Below, piece by piece: positions 1 through 10,627 of a DNA stretch of 64,000 nucleotides. The position numbers and the translations under genes are program-made. This DNA comes from an uncultured Pelagibacteraceae bacterium. GTDB lineage: Bacteria > Pseudomonadota > Alphaproteobacteria > Pelagibacterales > AG-422-B15. The stretch spans positions 16,447 to 80,446 of the forward strand of contig CABZLP010000004.1 in the NCBI GenBank assembly GCA_902526565.1, in the 5' to 3' direction. Numbering within the stretch: position 1 is the first letter of the stretch; every line of letters starts with the position of its first letter. The notes under the pieces were generated by a model. It did no database searches, had not been told where the DNA came from, and saw only the letters and a list, made by a program, of their open reading frames with translations.

Positions 1-167
1 AAAGGTCCATGCACTGTATCATTCGCAAGTAAGAATGCGTTTGTATCAACAGGCGCTAAGTCATTTATTGCAATAACATTAATATCCTTACGTTTACTCT
101 CTATAATTGATCTGAGAACTAATCTACCAATCCTTCCAAACCCACTAATCGCAACATTTACTGCCAT
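1..167 (-). CDS. gap: Glyceraldehyde-3-phosphate dehydrogenase, N-terminal part (runs off window start)
   Basis: Minus-strand translation from ATG at 167 reads [24 protein letters not shown]..., the NAD-binding start of GAPDH; adjacent to tkt. Not in ORF track because it is partial. Confidence 0.93.
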   Translation of the reverse strand, partial: MAVNVAISGFGRIGRLVLRSIIESKRKDINVIAINDLAPVDTNAFLLANDTVHGP

Positions 168-178
168 TTTGATAACTC

Positions 179-2175
179 CTATATTTTTTTAATTACTTGC
201 TTTAATATTTTTTTTGCTGTGAAGCCATAGTAATCATAAAGTTTTTGGTAAGGAGCGCTGGCTCCAAAATCTTTCATGCATATATTAACTGTATTTCCTC
301 CACAAATCTCACTCCACCCAAAACTTGAGCCTGCTTCAATTGATATATTTAACTTAGAATTACCTCTGATCTTTTTTTGATATTTCTTATTTTGAATTTT
401 AAATATCTCCATGCACGGCACTGAAATCACTCTTACATTTTTTTCTTTTTTTCTAGTAAACCCATTAGTTGAATCCCTATTTCTACCTCAGAACCAGAGG
501 CATAGATTGAAATATCTGGATTTTTAGAGTTACTTTTAATTTCATATGCGCCCTGAGAACTAATATTTTTTGTGTAATATTTCCTTCTAAGCATAGGCAG
601 CTTTTGTCTAGTTAGGGCAATAACAGAAGGACCTTTTTGATTTGATAAAGCCAATTCCCAAGCTTCAGCTGTTTCAATAACATCAGCAGGCCGGAATACT
701 TTTACATTTGGTGTTGCCCTTAGCGATGCCAGTTGTTCAATTGGTTGATGAGTAGGGCCATCTTCACCCAACCCAATTGAGTCGTGTGTTAAAATATAAA
801 TGGCCCTCTGCTTCATAAGAGCCGCAAGTCTAAGAGAAGGCTTACAGTAATCTAGAAATATTAAAAATGTTCCTCCAAATGGTATAATGCCCCTATGTAA
901 TGATAAGCCATTCATAATGGCTGCCATTCCATGCTCTCTTATTCCATAATAGATATAATTACCTCGGTAATTTTTTGAATTTACAACATCCACTTTGTTA
1001 CCTTTAGTATTGTTTGAGCCGGTAAGATCTGCAGATCCACCAACTAATTCTGGCATAATGGGTGCAATTAGGTTTATCACCATCTCAGAGGCTTGTCGCG
1101 TTGCTATATCAATTGGTTTCTTAATTGAGCCTTTTTTAAACTTGCTTAAAAGCAGATTAACTTTTTTTGGAATATTTCCACTAATTCTTCTTTCAAATTC
1201 ATCTCTTTTCTTTTTAGACAGTTTTTCAAAATCTATTTTCCATTTTTTATATACGTCAGTTGATCTCTTGCCAGACTTTTTCCATTCATTTAATACATCT
1301 ATTGGAACCGAAAAGGGCTTATGGGGCCACTTTAGTTTAGATCTAGTTAAGGTTACTTCTTCTTCCCCAAGTGGACTGCCATGAGAGGAAGATTTGCCTT
1401 GCTTGTTAGGTGAGCCGAAGCCAATTTTTGTTTTACAAGAAATTAGAGTGGGTTTTTTTGATTTCTTAGCTTTTGTTATCGCTTTTATAATTTCATCTAT
1501 ATTATGACCATTAATTTTTATCGTATTCCATCCATAGGCCTTAAAACGGTAACTTGTATTTTCAGAATTCGAGAGTTTAACAGGTCCATCAATTGAAATT
1601 CCATTATCATCAAAAAAAACAATTAGCTTATTTAACTTCAAATGACCCGCAAATGAAGCGACCTCATGAGATATGCCTTCCATCAAGTCACCATCACTGG
1701 CTATTACGTAAGTATAGTGATCGATAATCTTATCTCCAAATTGGCTGCTCAGTATTTTTTCAGCTAATGCCATTCCTACGGCATTGCCTATTCCTTGACC
1801 TAGAGGGCCAGTAGTTGTTTCAATACCTTGAGCATGTCCATATTCTGGATGACCTGCACATTTACTATCAAGTTGTCTAAATCTTTTGATATCCTTTATG
1901 GTCATATCTCGGTAACCAGTGAGATACAGTAGCGAATACAGAAGCATCGAGCCGTGGCCAGCAGACAATACAAATCTATCTCTATCATGCCACTTGGGAG
2001 CAGCAGAATTAAATTTCAGAAATTTAGTAAAAAGAATAGTGGCAACATCAGCCATACCCATTGGCAATCCCGGGTGTCCGCTCTTTGCTTTCTCCACCGC
2101 GTCAATTGATAAGAATCTAATGGCATTTGCCATATTCTCGTGAGGGATAGAAGAAGGATTTAAGTTTTGAGACAT
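179..2175 (-). CDS. tkt: Transketolase, split into two ORFs by a -1 frame change at ~433-452
   Basis: ORF 433..2175 (580 aa, [32 protein letters not shown]) ends at EKKKKM*; ORF 179..430 supplies the missing C-terminus ([10 protein letters not shown]...FGWSEICGG...[21 protein letters not shown]). Confidence 0.92.
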
Positions 2176-2339
2176 TTATCTATAATACCAATAATGAGCC
2201 TAATATAAGCAATAAAGTAGAAAGAGTCTTAAATTATAATATCTTATTCACAAAAAAAATTTAATTTTTTTTATTATTTTAAAAGTTGACTGGGAATAAA
2301 AAAGACAGTTAAACTCGCTCTAAAGATTAAGGGTGCGAA

Positions 2340-2603
2340 ATGTCAACATATCAAGATACTAAAGATCAGTTCAGTAATACTATCGCTAATCTTGGTAGAG
2401 AAATTGAAAAATTGTCACAAGAAGCAAAAAAAGTTCCATCTCTAGAAAATGAAAATGCAAAACTTCTAAGCGAAAATAACCATCTTGAAAATGAAATTAA
2501 AATTTTAAAATCTGATTTTCTAGAGCTCAAAAACATTGCCGGAAATATTTCATCTCAGCTTGATGAAAATATTTATACAATTAAAGACATATTGGATTCA
2601 TAA
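2340..2603 (+). CDS. Small coiled-coil protein upstream of zapA
   Basis: 87 aa, heptad-rich (LGREIEKLSQEAKKVPSLENENAKLLSENNHLENEIKILKSDF); position next to zapA. Confidence 0.7.
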   Translation: MSTYQDTKDQFSNTIANLGREIEKLSQEAKKVPSLENENAKLLSENNHLENEIKILKSDFLELKNIAGNISSQLDENIYTIKDILDS

Positions 2604-2969
2604 TTGATGCCTGAAATAGTTGTAAATATTAATGATCAAGATTATGCGATAGTTTGCGATCCGGGAGAAGAAAATCACCTAAAGCAACTTAGTTCGCGAA
2701 TAGACTTTAAAGTCAGAGAATTGACTAAAAGATTTGGAAAAATAGGTGAAACTAGGTTAATGGTAATGGCTTCCTTGTTGATTGCTGATGAGATACACGA
2801 TCTTAATCAAAAATTAAGTTCAAATTTGACAAAAATTGAAGAGCTTCAAACAAGTATTAGTGCAAAAGAAAAAATTTTAGACCAACAACAAATGGAAAGT
2901 CAAAAATACATTGAAACTAATAATGAAAAATTAACAGACTTACTATCTAAGCTTTCACAGGCAAGTTAA
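2604..2969 (+). CDS. zapA: Cell division protein ZapA (start may be ATG at 2607)
   Basis: MPEIVVNINDQDYAIVCDPGEENHLKQLSSRIDFKVRELTKRFGKIGETRLMVMASLLIADE is ZapA-like. Confidence 0.9.
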   Translation: MMPEIVVNINDQDYAIVCDPGEENHLKQLSSRIDFKVRELTKRFGKIGETRLMVMASLLIADEIHDLNQKLSSNLTKIEELQTSISAKEKILDQQQMESQKYIETNNEKLTDLLSKLSQAS

Positions 2970-2992
2970 GAAATTTCTAATCATTAATATTA

Positions 2993-3568
2993 ATGATTAA
3001 TACAGAGCATCATCTAGAAAAAAGAATATTACGTAAATTTTTAATCAATAGAAGAAAACATCTATCAAGAGGCTATGAAGAAAAAAATATGTCTCACGTT
3101 CACTTGCGTCCATTATTAACTAATATGAATAGTGACTATGTAGGTTCATATATCGATTATAATTCTGAATTAAGTACTAATGCTCTACATAAATATTTGA
3201 TTAAAAAAAATTTTAATATTTGCTTACCTAAAATTGATTATCAAACTAATGAAATTAATTACTTTAAGTATAGTACTGGAACTAAATTAATTAAAAATAA
3301 ATATAATATTTTAGAACCTGAGATAACTAATGAAATTATTTTTCCAAAACTAGTCTTAGTGCCTTTACTAGCATTTACCAGAAGTGGTTTTAGACTAGGA
3401 TATGGGGGAGGTTTTTATGATAAATATTTCTCTTTCCAAGAAGAAAAAGACATTGTTAAAGTAGGATTGGGATTTTCTTTTCAAAATGTTTATGAAATTC
3501 CAATTGAAGGGCATGACCAAAAACTTGATTGGATTTTAACAGAGAGTTATTTATATAAAGTAATATGA
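2993..3568 (+). CDS. 5-formyltetrahydrofolate cyclo-ligase
   Basis: C-terminal FTRSGFRLGYGGGFYDKYF motif; downstream of zapA. Confidence 0.92.
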   Translation: MINTEHHLEKRILRKFLINRRKHLSRGYEEKNMSHVHLRPLLTNMNSDYVGSYIDYNSELSTNALHKYLIKKNFNICLPKIDYQTNEINYFKYSTGTKLIKNKYNILEPEITNEIIFPKLVLVPLLAFTRSGFRLGYGGGFYDKYFSFQEEKDIVKVGLGFSFQNVYEIPIEGHDQKLDWILTESYLYKVI

Positions 3569-4365
3569 AAATTTTATTCCTAGGCGATGTAATGGGTAGA
3601 TCTGGTAGGCATTCCTTAAGAGATCATCTGCCACAGGTGATCATTGACAATAATATTGATTTCGTAATAGCAAATGGTGAAAACGCTGCAGGTGGTTTTG
3701 GTATTACTGAAAATATATGTAATGAATTGTATTCATACGGAGTTAATGTCATTACCACAGGAAATCATTTATGGGATCAAAAAGAAATAACCAATTACAT
3801 CGATAAGGATCAAAATCTATTAAAACCTTATAATTTTGCAGAAGGATCTCCTGGACTAGGCTTTAACATTTATGAGCTGGACAATAAGGAAAAAATTGCA
3901 GTTATTAATATAATGGGCAACTTATTTATGCGTTCCTGTGACAATGCTTTTTTCAAAATCGAAGAGGTATTGCATAAAATTGATGTAAAAGATTTATCAT
4001 TCATTTTTGTAGATTTTCATGCTGAAGCATCGAGTGAAAAGATGGCCATGGGTCATCATCTTGATGGACGCGTAACCGCGGTAGTAGGGACGCATACGCA
4101 CGTTCCAACAGCTGATGCTACTATTATGGAACATGGGACGGCTTATCAAACAGATGCAGGTATGTGTGGTGATTACGATTCAGTTATCGGAACAAAAAAA
4201 CAAGAATTTGTAAGAAAATTTGCAACTCAAGACACTGAAAGAAAAAGAGTACCACCTGCCGATGGGGTAGGTACATTATGTGGAGTAATCATAGAATCGC
4301 AACATGACAATTTTCTTGCTAAAAATATTCAATCAATTCGTATTGGGGGGAAAATAGGAAATTAA
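3565..4365 (+). CDS. YmdB-family metallophosphoesterase
   Basis: MKILFLGDVMGRSGRHSLRDHLP...ANGENAAGGFGIT...TTGNHLWDQKEI...GTHTHVPTAD. Confidence 0.93.
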   Translation: MKILFLGDVMGRSGRHSLRDHLPQVIIDNNIDFVIANGENAAGGFGITENICNELYSYGVNVITTGNHLWDQKEITNYIDKDQNLLKPYNFAEGSPGLGFNIYELDNKEKIAVINIMGNLFMRSCDNAFFKIEEVLHKIDVKDLSFIFVDFHAEASSEKMAMGHHLDGRVTAVVGTHTHVPTADATIMEHGTAYQTDAGMCGDYDSVIGTKKQEFVRKFATQDTERKRVPPADGVGTLCGVIIESQHDNFLAKNIQSIRIGGKIGN

Positions 4366-5109
4366 ATGGCAGGCCACTCTAAGTTTAAAAATATTCAATA
4401 CCGAAAAGGAGCGCAAGACAAAAAAAGAGCAGGACTATTTTCTAAGTTATCTAAAGAAATAACTGTTGCAGCAAAGTTAGGTTCGTCAGACCCTGATCAA
4501 AATGCCAGATTAAGATCGGCCATTCAACTTGCAAAGGCATCGAGTTTTCCAAAAGAGAATATTGACCGTGCTATTAAAAAGTCTTTAGAGAAAGATACTA
4601 TTAATTATGATCAAATGAGATATGAAGGATTTGGCCCAGCAGGTACGTCTATAATTGTTGAGGCACTGACTGATAATAGAAACAGAACGGCATCTAATGT
4701 CAGATCAACGTTTCAAAAGTTTGGTGGATCGTTAGGTGAAACAGGTTCGGTTTCTCATGCATTTAAACATTATGGTTTTCTGAAATTCAATAAGGACATT
4801 ACTACTGAGGATGAGTTTTTTAACTTTTCAATTGAAAATGGCGCGGAAGATTGTTTCTTAGAAGAGGATGAATATGAAACGGTATGTTTACCTGATGCAT
4901 TGTCAAAGTTTTATGACTTGTTAGCTTCTAAATATGGTGAGCCAGTCTCATCTGGTTTTCAGTGGAGACCAAATATATTAGTTAAAGTTGAAGGTGATAG
5001 GTTGAAATCACTTATAAATTTAATAAACGAGCTTGATAGTGACGAGGATGTTCAGCATATATTTTCAAATTTTGAGGCAAGCGATAAAGAATTAATTAGA
5101 ATTGCTTGA
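4366..5109 (+). CDS. yebC: YebC/PmpR-family transcriptional regulator
   Basis: MAGHSKFKNIQYRKGAQDKKRAGLFSKLSKEITVAAKLG...YEGFGPAG. Confidence 0.96.
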   Translation: MAGHSKFKNIQYRKGAQDKKRAGLFSKLSKEITVAAKLGSSDPDQNARLRSAIQLAKASSFPKENIDRAIKKSLEKDTINYDQMRYEGFGPAGTSIIVEALTDNRNRTASNVRSTFQKFGGSLGETGSVSHAFKHYGFLKFNKDITTEDEFFNFSIENGAEDCFLEEDEYETVCLPDALSKFYDLLASKYGEPVSSGFQWRPNILVKVEGDRLKSLINLINELDSDEDVQHIFSNFEASDKELIRIA

Positions 5110-5177
5110 TTAATTAACTTTTAAAATCTTAATATATTAATTAGTCTTACATGAATTGATAAATTTGATTCGTTTTT

Positions 5178-5561
5178 ATGCCAGGTAGCTCTCCAAAAAG
5201 AAAAGGTGATGGATATGAAAGAGAGTTAGCTAAATATTTTAACGAAAAAGTTTTTGGTGGAGATGATCTTGTACAACGAATGCCACTGTCTGGTGGTGGA
5301 GCAATAAAATCATCAGGAGGAAGTGATTTAAAAAACACCCCTCATATTTACGTTGAGGCAAAGAGAACTGAAAAATTTAAAATCCATGAGTCTATCAAGC
5401 AAGTCGAAGAAAATCTTGAAACGTCTAAATCAGACTCATTTCCCGTGGTAATTACTAGAAGAAATAGGGAAACAACTGGTAATTCATTGTGTGTTTTAAG
5501 ATTAGATGACTTTATGGAACTTTATAAAATACTTCTTGAAAGTAAGAAGACTGACACATGA
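5178..5561 (+). CDS. Putative PD-(D/E)XK endonuclease, archaeal Hjc-like Holliday-junction-resolvase fold
   Basis: KGDGYERELAKYF (motif E), GGSDL (motif D), YVEAKR (ExK); 127 aa; sits between yebC and tolQ. Confidence 0.6.
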   Translation: MPGSSPKRKGDGYERELAKYFNEKVFGGDDLVQRMPLSGGGAIKSSGGSDLKNTPHIYVEAKRTEKFKIHESIKQVEENLETSKSDSFPVVITRRNRETTGNSLCVLRLDDFMELYKILLESKKTDT

Positions 5562-5600
5562 TGCCCTATTTAAGACAATTTTTAGCTTTAGATTAATAAC

Positions 5601-6305
5601 ATGGAAAATGAAGATTTAATAAATACAAGTCAAATTAATGATGAGTTCACATTAATGTCTCTTTTCTTTAGGGCAGATTTAGTAGTGAAATTAGTAATTT
5701 TAATATTATTTGCTGCATCAATATTTTCATGGACAATTATTATTCACAAAATAAGACTTTTTAGATCTTTAAAAAAAATCAGTAAACAATTTGAGGAAGA
5801 ATTTTGGTCAGGACGTTCCATTAAAGAAATTGCATCTACTACACACCATCTTTCAGAGAGTCCTATAAAGTATGTTTTTCTCGAGGCAGTAGATGAAATT
5901 GAAAAGTCTAATAAAGATGGCAAAAAAAATATTGAGAACATTATCGATAGAATTAATAGAATAATGGAAGCTGCAATTGATTATCAAAATGAAAAACTCT
6001 CACTATACTTTAGCTATCTTGCAACTATAGGCTCAACCACACCTTTTATAGGCCTTTTTGGCACCGTTTGGGGAATAATGAATTCTTTTCAGTCAATTGC
6101 TATATCAAGAAATACGTCCTTAGCAGTAGTAGCACCAGGAATAGCAGAAGCTCTTTTTGCAACAGCTCTAGGACTCTTAGCCGCAATACCAGCTGTAATT
6201 GCCTACAATATTTTCACAAGTCAGGTGAATGATGAGAATGCCCGAATGTATAGATTTAAAGAGCATTTTAATGTCATTTTTTCTAGAGGACTTAGTGCAA
6301 AATAA
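5601..6305 (+). CDS. tolQ: Tol-Pal system protein TolQ
   Basis: MotA/TolQ/ExbB pattern [25 protein letters not shown]...[26 protein letters not shown]. Confidence 0.96.
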   Translation: MENEDLINTSQINDEFTLMSLFFRADLVVKLVILILFAASIFSWTIIIHKIRLFRSLKKISKQFEEEFWSGRSIKEIASTTHHLSESPIKYVFLEAVDEIEKSNKDGKKNIENIIDRINRIMEAAIDYQNEKLSLYFSYLATIGSTTPFIGLFGTVWGIMNSFQSIAISRNTSLAVVAPGIAEALFATALGLLAAIPAVIAYNIFTSQVNDENARMYRFKEHFNVIFSRGLSAK

Positions 6306-6321
6306 AAACATGATTTTTTAA

Positions 6322-6726
6322 GTGACTAGAAATACTCATTCAAAACCTTTTAGCGATATAAATGTTACACCTTTTGTTGATGTAATGTTAGTTCTGCTGA
6401 TAATTTTTATGGTTACTGCTCCATTATTAACAGTAGGTGTGCAAGTAGATCTTCCTGAGAGTAATGCTGACTCACTTCAGTCTGATGATGAGCCAATGGA
6501 AGTAACAATCAATGAGGCTGGTACAATCTATATTCAAGAAACAGAAATAGCACTGCGTGAATTAATTCCTAAAATAAAAGCAATCACTGATAATAGATTA
6601 GATATAAAGATATATGTTAGAGGAGATGAAGCAATTGATTACGGAAAAGTGATGAGAGTGCTTGGGGAGTTATCTGGATCAGGCTTTTCAAAAGTTTCTT
6701 TAATTACAAAACCTGTAAGTGATTAA
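6322..6726 (+). CDS. tolR: Tol-Pal system protein TolR (GTG start)
   Basis: FSDINVTPFVDVMLVLLIIFMVTAPLLTVGVQVDLP. Confidence 0.96.
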   Translation: MTRNTHSKPFSDINVTPFVDVMLVLLIIFMVTAPLLTVGVQVDLPESNADSLQSDDEPMEVTINEAGTIYIQETEIALRELIPKIKAITDNRLDIKIYVRGDEAIDYGKVMRVLGELSGSGFSKVSLITKPVSD

Positions 6727-6742
6727 TTAATGGGACTCAAAT

Positions 6743-7555
6743 ATGAGAATTTCAGTTGTAGGATCAGTATTGCTTCACTCATTCATCCTTTTTTTTACAT
6801 TAGTTTCACTTCCCTTATTTAATAATAACGAACTTGAGATGCCACCTATCATTCAAGTTGAACTGATAGAAATAGCAGAAAAAACAAATGTGCCTCAAAT
6901 TAGTAAAAAGAAAGAGGATAAGAAACCAGAAAAAGAAAATAAAAAAGAGGAACAAAAATTAAATCAACCAATTCAAAAGCCAAAAGAAGCAAAATCAAAT
7001 GAAAAAGTGAAAGATCCATCTACAGAAGAAAAAATTGAAACAAGAAAAATTGAGGAAAAAATGATTCAAAATATGCCAGTTAAGAAGCCAGAAATAAAAA
7101 AGAAAGATAAATTTGATCCTCTCAAGTTAGCCGAGTTAATTGACAAGCAAAAAGACACAAAGCAAACAAATCCAGAAGATATTGTTGAAAAGGATTATGA
7201 AGCTCTCGATTCAACACCGAGTCTAGATAAACGATTAACTCTAAGTGAGGAAGATGCAATTAGAGCACAATTCATGCAATGTTGGAGTATACCCCTTGGA
7301 ATCCCGTATGATGAAACTATGATTGTGAAAATTAAAATATTTTTAAATACAGATGGATCACTTTTAAAGCCACCAGAAGTTGTTCAACACGAACGGATGA
7401 ACAAGCCGGGTGAAAAATATTTTAGAACACTTGCAGAGAGTGCTCTTAGGGCAGTAAGACGATGTGACCCAATTAAAGCGCCTGAAGCAGAGCGCTATGA
7501 TAATTGGAAAAATTTACAGTTGAATTTTGATCCAAGGGAGATACTAAGAGGTTAA
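6743..7555 (+). CDS. tolA: TolA (cell envelope integrity)
   Basis: N-terminal TM, long K/E-rich middle, C-terminal domain; located between tolR and tolB. Confidence 0.85.
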   Translation: MRISVVGSVLLHSFILFFTLVSLPLFNNNELEMPPIIQVELIEIAEKTNVPQISKKKEDKKPEKENKKEEQKLNQPIQKPKEAKSNEKVKDPSTEEKIETRKIEEKMIQNMPVKKPEIKKKDKFDPLKLAELIDKQKDTKQTNPEDIVEKDYEALDSTPSLDKRLTLSEEDAIRAQFMQCWSIPLGIPYDETMIVKIKIFLNTDGSLLKPPEVVQHERMNKPGEKYFRTLAESALRAVRRCDPIKAPEAERYDNWKNLQLNFDPREILRG

Positions 7556-7557
7556 TT

Positions 7558-8880
7558 ATGAGAAAATTATTGCTATACTTAGTTCCTTTAATATTATTTA
7601 CTAATATTTCATATGCGTTAATTGAAATTGATATCACCGAGGGTAATCGAGAACCTCTTCCTCTTGCTATAAGTGAGTTCTTTCACGATAATAACCCTGA
7701 AATTATAAATAAGAAAATAACAGAAAATATTAGAACAGTAATCTCTGATGACCTTGAAAGAAGTGGATTGTTCTCATCAATAGATAATAAGGCATTTATT
7801 CAAAATAATCGTGCCATGCATTTAAAACCAAGATTTGCGGATTGGAGATTAATAAAAGCTCAAGGGTTGCTTACAGGAGAACTTGCCATTGAAGAGGATA
7901 GGCTAAAAGTAGAATTTCGTTTATGGGATACATTTGCAGAAAAAGAAATAGAAGGATTAGTTCTTATTACAACAATTGATAATTGGAGAAGAATTAGTCA
8001 TATGATCGCAGACAAAATATATGAGAGACTTACAGGTGAGGAAGGTTATTTTGATACAAGGATAGTTTATGTAGCCGAAGAAGGTCCGAAAAACAAAAGA
8101 ATAAAAAAACTAGCAATCATGGATCAAGATGGAGCTAACCATAAATTTTTAACGAGTGGAAAAGAATTAGTATTAACTCCTAGATTTAATCCTGTAAGAC
8201 AAGAGATTACATATCTCTCATATTTTAAAAATCTGCCCAGAGTTTACTTATTAAATATACAAACAGGAATACAAGAAGTTGTTGGCGATTTTCCGGGTAT
8301 GACCTTTGCACCTCGATTTTCTCCAGATGGAGGAAAAATTATTATGAGCTTAGCAAGAGAAGGTAACTCTGATTTGTATGTCATGGATTTAACAACTCGC
8401 GTTGTTGAACGACTAACTGACAGTCCAGCAATCGATACATCCCCAAGTTATTCACCTGATGGTAAAAGAATTACATTTAATTCGGATAGAGGTGGTTCCC
8501 AACAAATTTATGTAATGGACAGCAATGGACGAAATCAAAAAAGAATTTCAAAACAAGGAGGGAACTACGCAACTCCTGTTTGGTCTCCAAGAGGCGATCT
8601 TATTGCTTTTACGAAGTTTTATCAGGGTCAATATTTTATTGGAGTTATGAGAACGGATGGAAGTGGTGAGAGATTACTAACTGAAAATTGGTATCAAGAA
8701 GCGCCATCATGGTCATCTAATGGAAGGGTATTAATATTTTATCGTGAGACAAAAGCAAACGATGCGGGGGACGGCCATTCCTCATCCATTTGGTCCATTG
8801 ATCTGACTGGGTTTAACGAGAGAAAAATTATTACACCAGTTGATGCGTCTGACCCATCTTGGTCAAAATTAATACAATAA
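7558..8880 (+). CDS. tolB: Tol-Pal system beta-propeller protein TolB
   Basis: Repeated propeller motifs [49 protein letters not shown]. Confidence 0.96.
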   Translation: MRKLLLYLVPLILFTNISYALIEIDITEGNREPLPLAISEFFHDNNPEIINKKITENIRTVISDDLERSGLFSSIDNKAFIQNNRAMHLKPRFADWRLIKAQGLLTGELAIEEDRLKVEFRLWDTFAEKEIEGLVLITTIDNWRRISHMIADKIYERLTGEEGYFDTRIVYVAEEGPKNKRIKKLAIMDQDGANHKFLTSGKELVLTPRFNPVRQEITYLSYFKNLPRVYLLNIQTGIQEVVGDFPGMTFAPRFSPDGGKIIMSLAREGNSDLYVMDLTTRVVERLTDSPAIDTSPSYSPDGKRITFNSDRGGSQQIYVMDSNGRNQKRISKQGGNYATPVWSPRGDLIAFTKFYQGQYFIGVMRTDGSGERLLTENWYQEAPSWSSNGRVLIFYRETKANDAGDGHSSSIWSIDLTGFNERKIITPVDASDPSWSKLIQ

Positions 8881-9002
8881 GCTCAATTTTGACTGTAAAT
8901 TAGACATATTTTAAGGAATATGTACTAACTTTATCCTAGACTTGTGCAAGTTAAGTTAATAGAGTATTCACGGCTTTGAAAATATTACGGGAGTTTATTA
9001 AA

Positions 9003-9518
9003 ATGGTTTCAACCTTTCAGAATTATACTAGATATTTAGTAATTGTATTATTTGCTTTATTTTTGGCAGCTTGTGAAACTGTACCAAAAGATACTGCAAC
9101 TTCAACTACATCATCATCAACCACAGCTGTAGAAATTATGGATGGTGTTTACGTTGGATCAGATACTGTTGAAATGTTAGCGGTCGATGTTCCTGATAGA
9201 ATATTTTTTGCATACGACAGCTATACACTTACTAAAGCTGCTCAAAATACATTAGAAAAACAGGCTAAATGGTTAAAAGCAAATGGATCAGCTACAATAG
9301 CGATTGAAGGCCATGCTGATGAAAGAGGAACTAGGGAATACAACTTAGCACTTGGAGATCGCAGAGCTAACGCTGCTAAAGACTATTTGATGACAAAAGG
9401 GATTAGTTCTAGCAGGGTTACTACTATCAGTTTTGGTAAGGAAAGACCTGTGAATAGTGGCTCAAATAAAAAAGCCTGGGCGCAAAATAGAAGATCAGTA
9501 ACTGTAAGAACAAATTAA
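9003..9518 (+). CDS. pal: Peptidoglycan-associated lipoprotein Pal
   Basis: Lipobox LAAC; OmpA-like IEGHADERGTREYNLALGDRRANAAKDYLMTKG. ATG at 9003 with upstream GGGAG preferred over the TTG at 8976. Confidence 0.95.
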   Translation: MVSTFQNYTRYLVIVLFALFLAACETVPKDTATSTTSSSTTAVEIMDGVYVGSDTVEMLAVDVPDRIFFAYDSYTLTKAAQNTLEKQAKWLKANGSATIAIEGHADERGTREYNLALGDRRANAAKDYLMTKGISSSRVTTISFGKERPVNSGSNKKAWAQNRRSVTVRTN

Positions 9519-9544
9519 ATAGATATTTAGATATTCATGCCTTT

Positions 9545-9569
9545 ATTTAGACAAAAGATTTGTCTAAAT
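9545..9569. other. Perfect 11-bp hairpin between pal and cpoB
   Basis: ATTTAGACAAA-AGA-TTTGTCTAAAT. Confidence 0.8.
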
Positions 9570-9589
9570 TAAAAAAAATATTTATTTTT

Positions 9590-10627
9590 ATGACCAACAA
9601 GTTTTGTCTATATTTTTGTGCTACTCTGGTAACTCTTTCATCATTTAGTCCACTTCTCAATGCTGAGGAAATTCCATTAGACAAACTTCTTCTAAAGATA
9701 GAAACTATCGAAAGTAGAATTAAAGTTCTTGAAAAAGCAACTTTTAATAACACAACTTCAGGCCAAGCAAATAATTTAAATCTTGATAATTATCAATCAA
9801 TTATTACAAAACAATCTATTCAAATAGCTGAACTTCAAAATGAAATTCAATCTTTAACGGCTCAAATTGAAGAAATGATTTTCACAATGCAATCTACAGT
9901 AAATAATTTTAATACGTTTAAAGAGGATGCAGAGTTTAGATTTACTGATTTAAATACTAAAGCCAAGAATATAGAAAAAGTTCAAAATAACACTAAACCA
10001 CAGACTTTAAGTGTAATGCAAAGTGAAATGTTTATAGCTAATGAAGATAGCTTAGATTTAGAGCCAAAGTCACTCGGAACTATAAATATAACTGGCATAC
10101 CTGAAGAAGAAAATTCACCTTTTGAAGTAAAAATTACTAATGAAGAAGAGGAACAACAAATTATAAATACAATATCTCAAGATAATATTGTATCGCTTGG
10201 GGAACAAAAAAAACCTTTAACAATACTACCGCAGAGTGATGAAAAAGATCAGTATGAATATGCCTTTAATTTACTTAAGCAGGGTGACTATAAAACAGCA
10301 GAAAGAGCATTCACAGAATTTATAACCATTGGAAGTGACAGAAATTATTTAAGTAATTCGCATTTTTGGCTAGCTGAAACTTATTATGTAAGGGAAAATT
10401 TCAAGGATGCAGCTAAAAATTATTTAAATCTCTATCAAACGTTTCCAAATGCCAACAAAGCACCAAATGCTCTTTTGAAGCTTGGAATCTCATTAGTAAA
10501 CATGCAACAAAAAGAACAGGGATGCATAACATTTATGCAATTGCAAGAGTCATACCCTGAAGCCGATCCTTCAATAATTGATAGAAGCAACCTAGAATTT
10601 AAAAAAAATGGTTGTGAAATTAGTTAA
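9590..10627 (+). CDS. cpoB: Tol-Pal associated periplasmic TPR protein CpoB/YbgF
   Basis: Signal peptide, coiled coil, TPR (YEYAFNLLKQGDYKTAERAFTEFI...NSHFWLAETYYVRENFKDAAKNYL). The ORF-track start (TTG 9560) lies inside the hairpin; ATG 9590 is more plausible. Confidence 0.88.
   Translation: MTNKFCLYFCATLVTLSSFSPLLNAEEIPLDKLLLKIETIESRIKVLEKATFNNTTSGQANNLNLDNYQSIITKQSIQIAELQNEIQSLTAQIEEMIFTMQSTVNNFNTFKEDAEFRFTDLNTKAKNIEKVQNNTKPQTLSVMQSEMFIANEDSLDLEPKSLGTINITGIPEEENSPFEVKITNEEEEQQIINTISQDNIVSLGEQKKPLTILPQSDEKDQYEYAFNLLKQGDYKTAERAFTEFITIGSDRNYLSNSHFWLAETYYVRENFKDAAKNYLNLYQTFPNANKAPNALLKLGISLVNMQQKEQGCITFMQLQESYPEADPSIIDRSNLEFKKNGCEIS

Noticed and set aside
995-1384. 129-aa plus-strand ORF inside tkt
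   Set aside because: Antisense to a clear transketolase; composition looks like a shadow ORF.
2286-2314. TTGACT-N17-TTAAAC promoter-like sequence before the zapA operon
   Set aside because: Good -35 but weak -10; such matches are frequent in AT-rich DNA, so not called as a feature.
5107-5153. AT-rich dyad after yebC (GATTAATTAA...TTAATTAGTC)
   Set aside because: Only A/T pairs apart from the ends, long loop, no U-tract; expected by chance at this base composition.
6900-7120. Lys/Glu-rich low-complexity stretch in tolA
   Set aside because: Normal feature of the TolA central domain, not a novel repeat.
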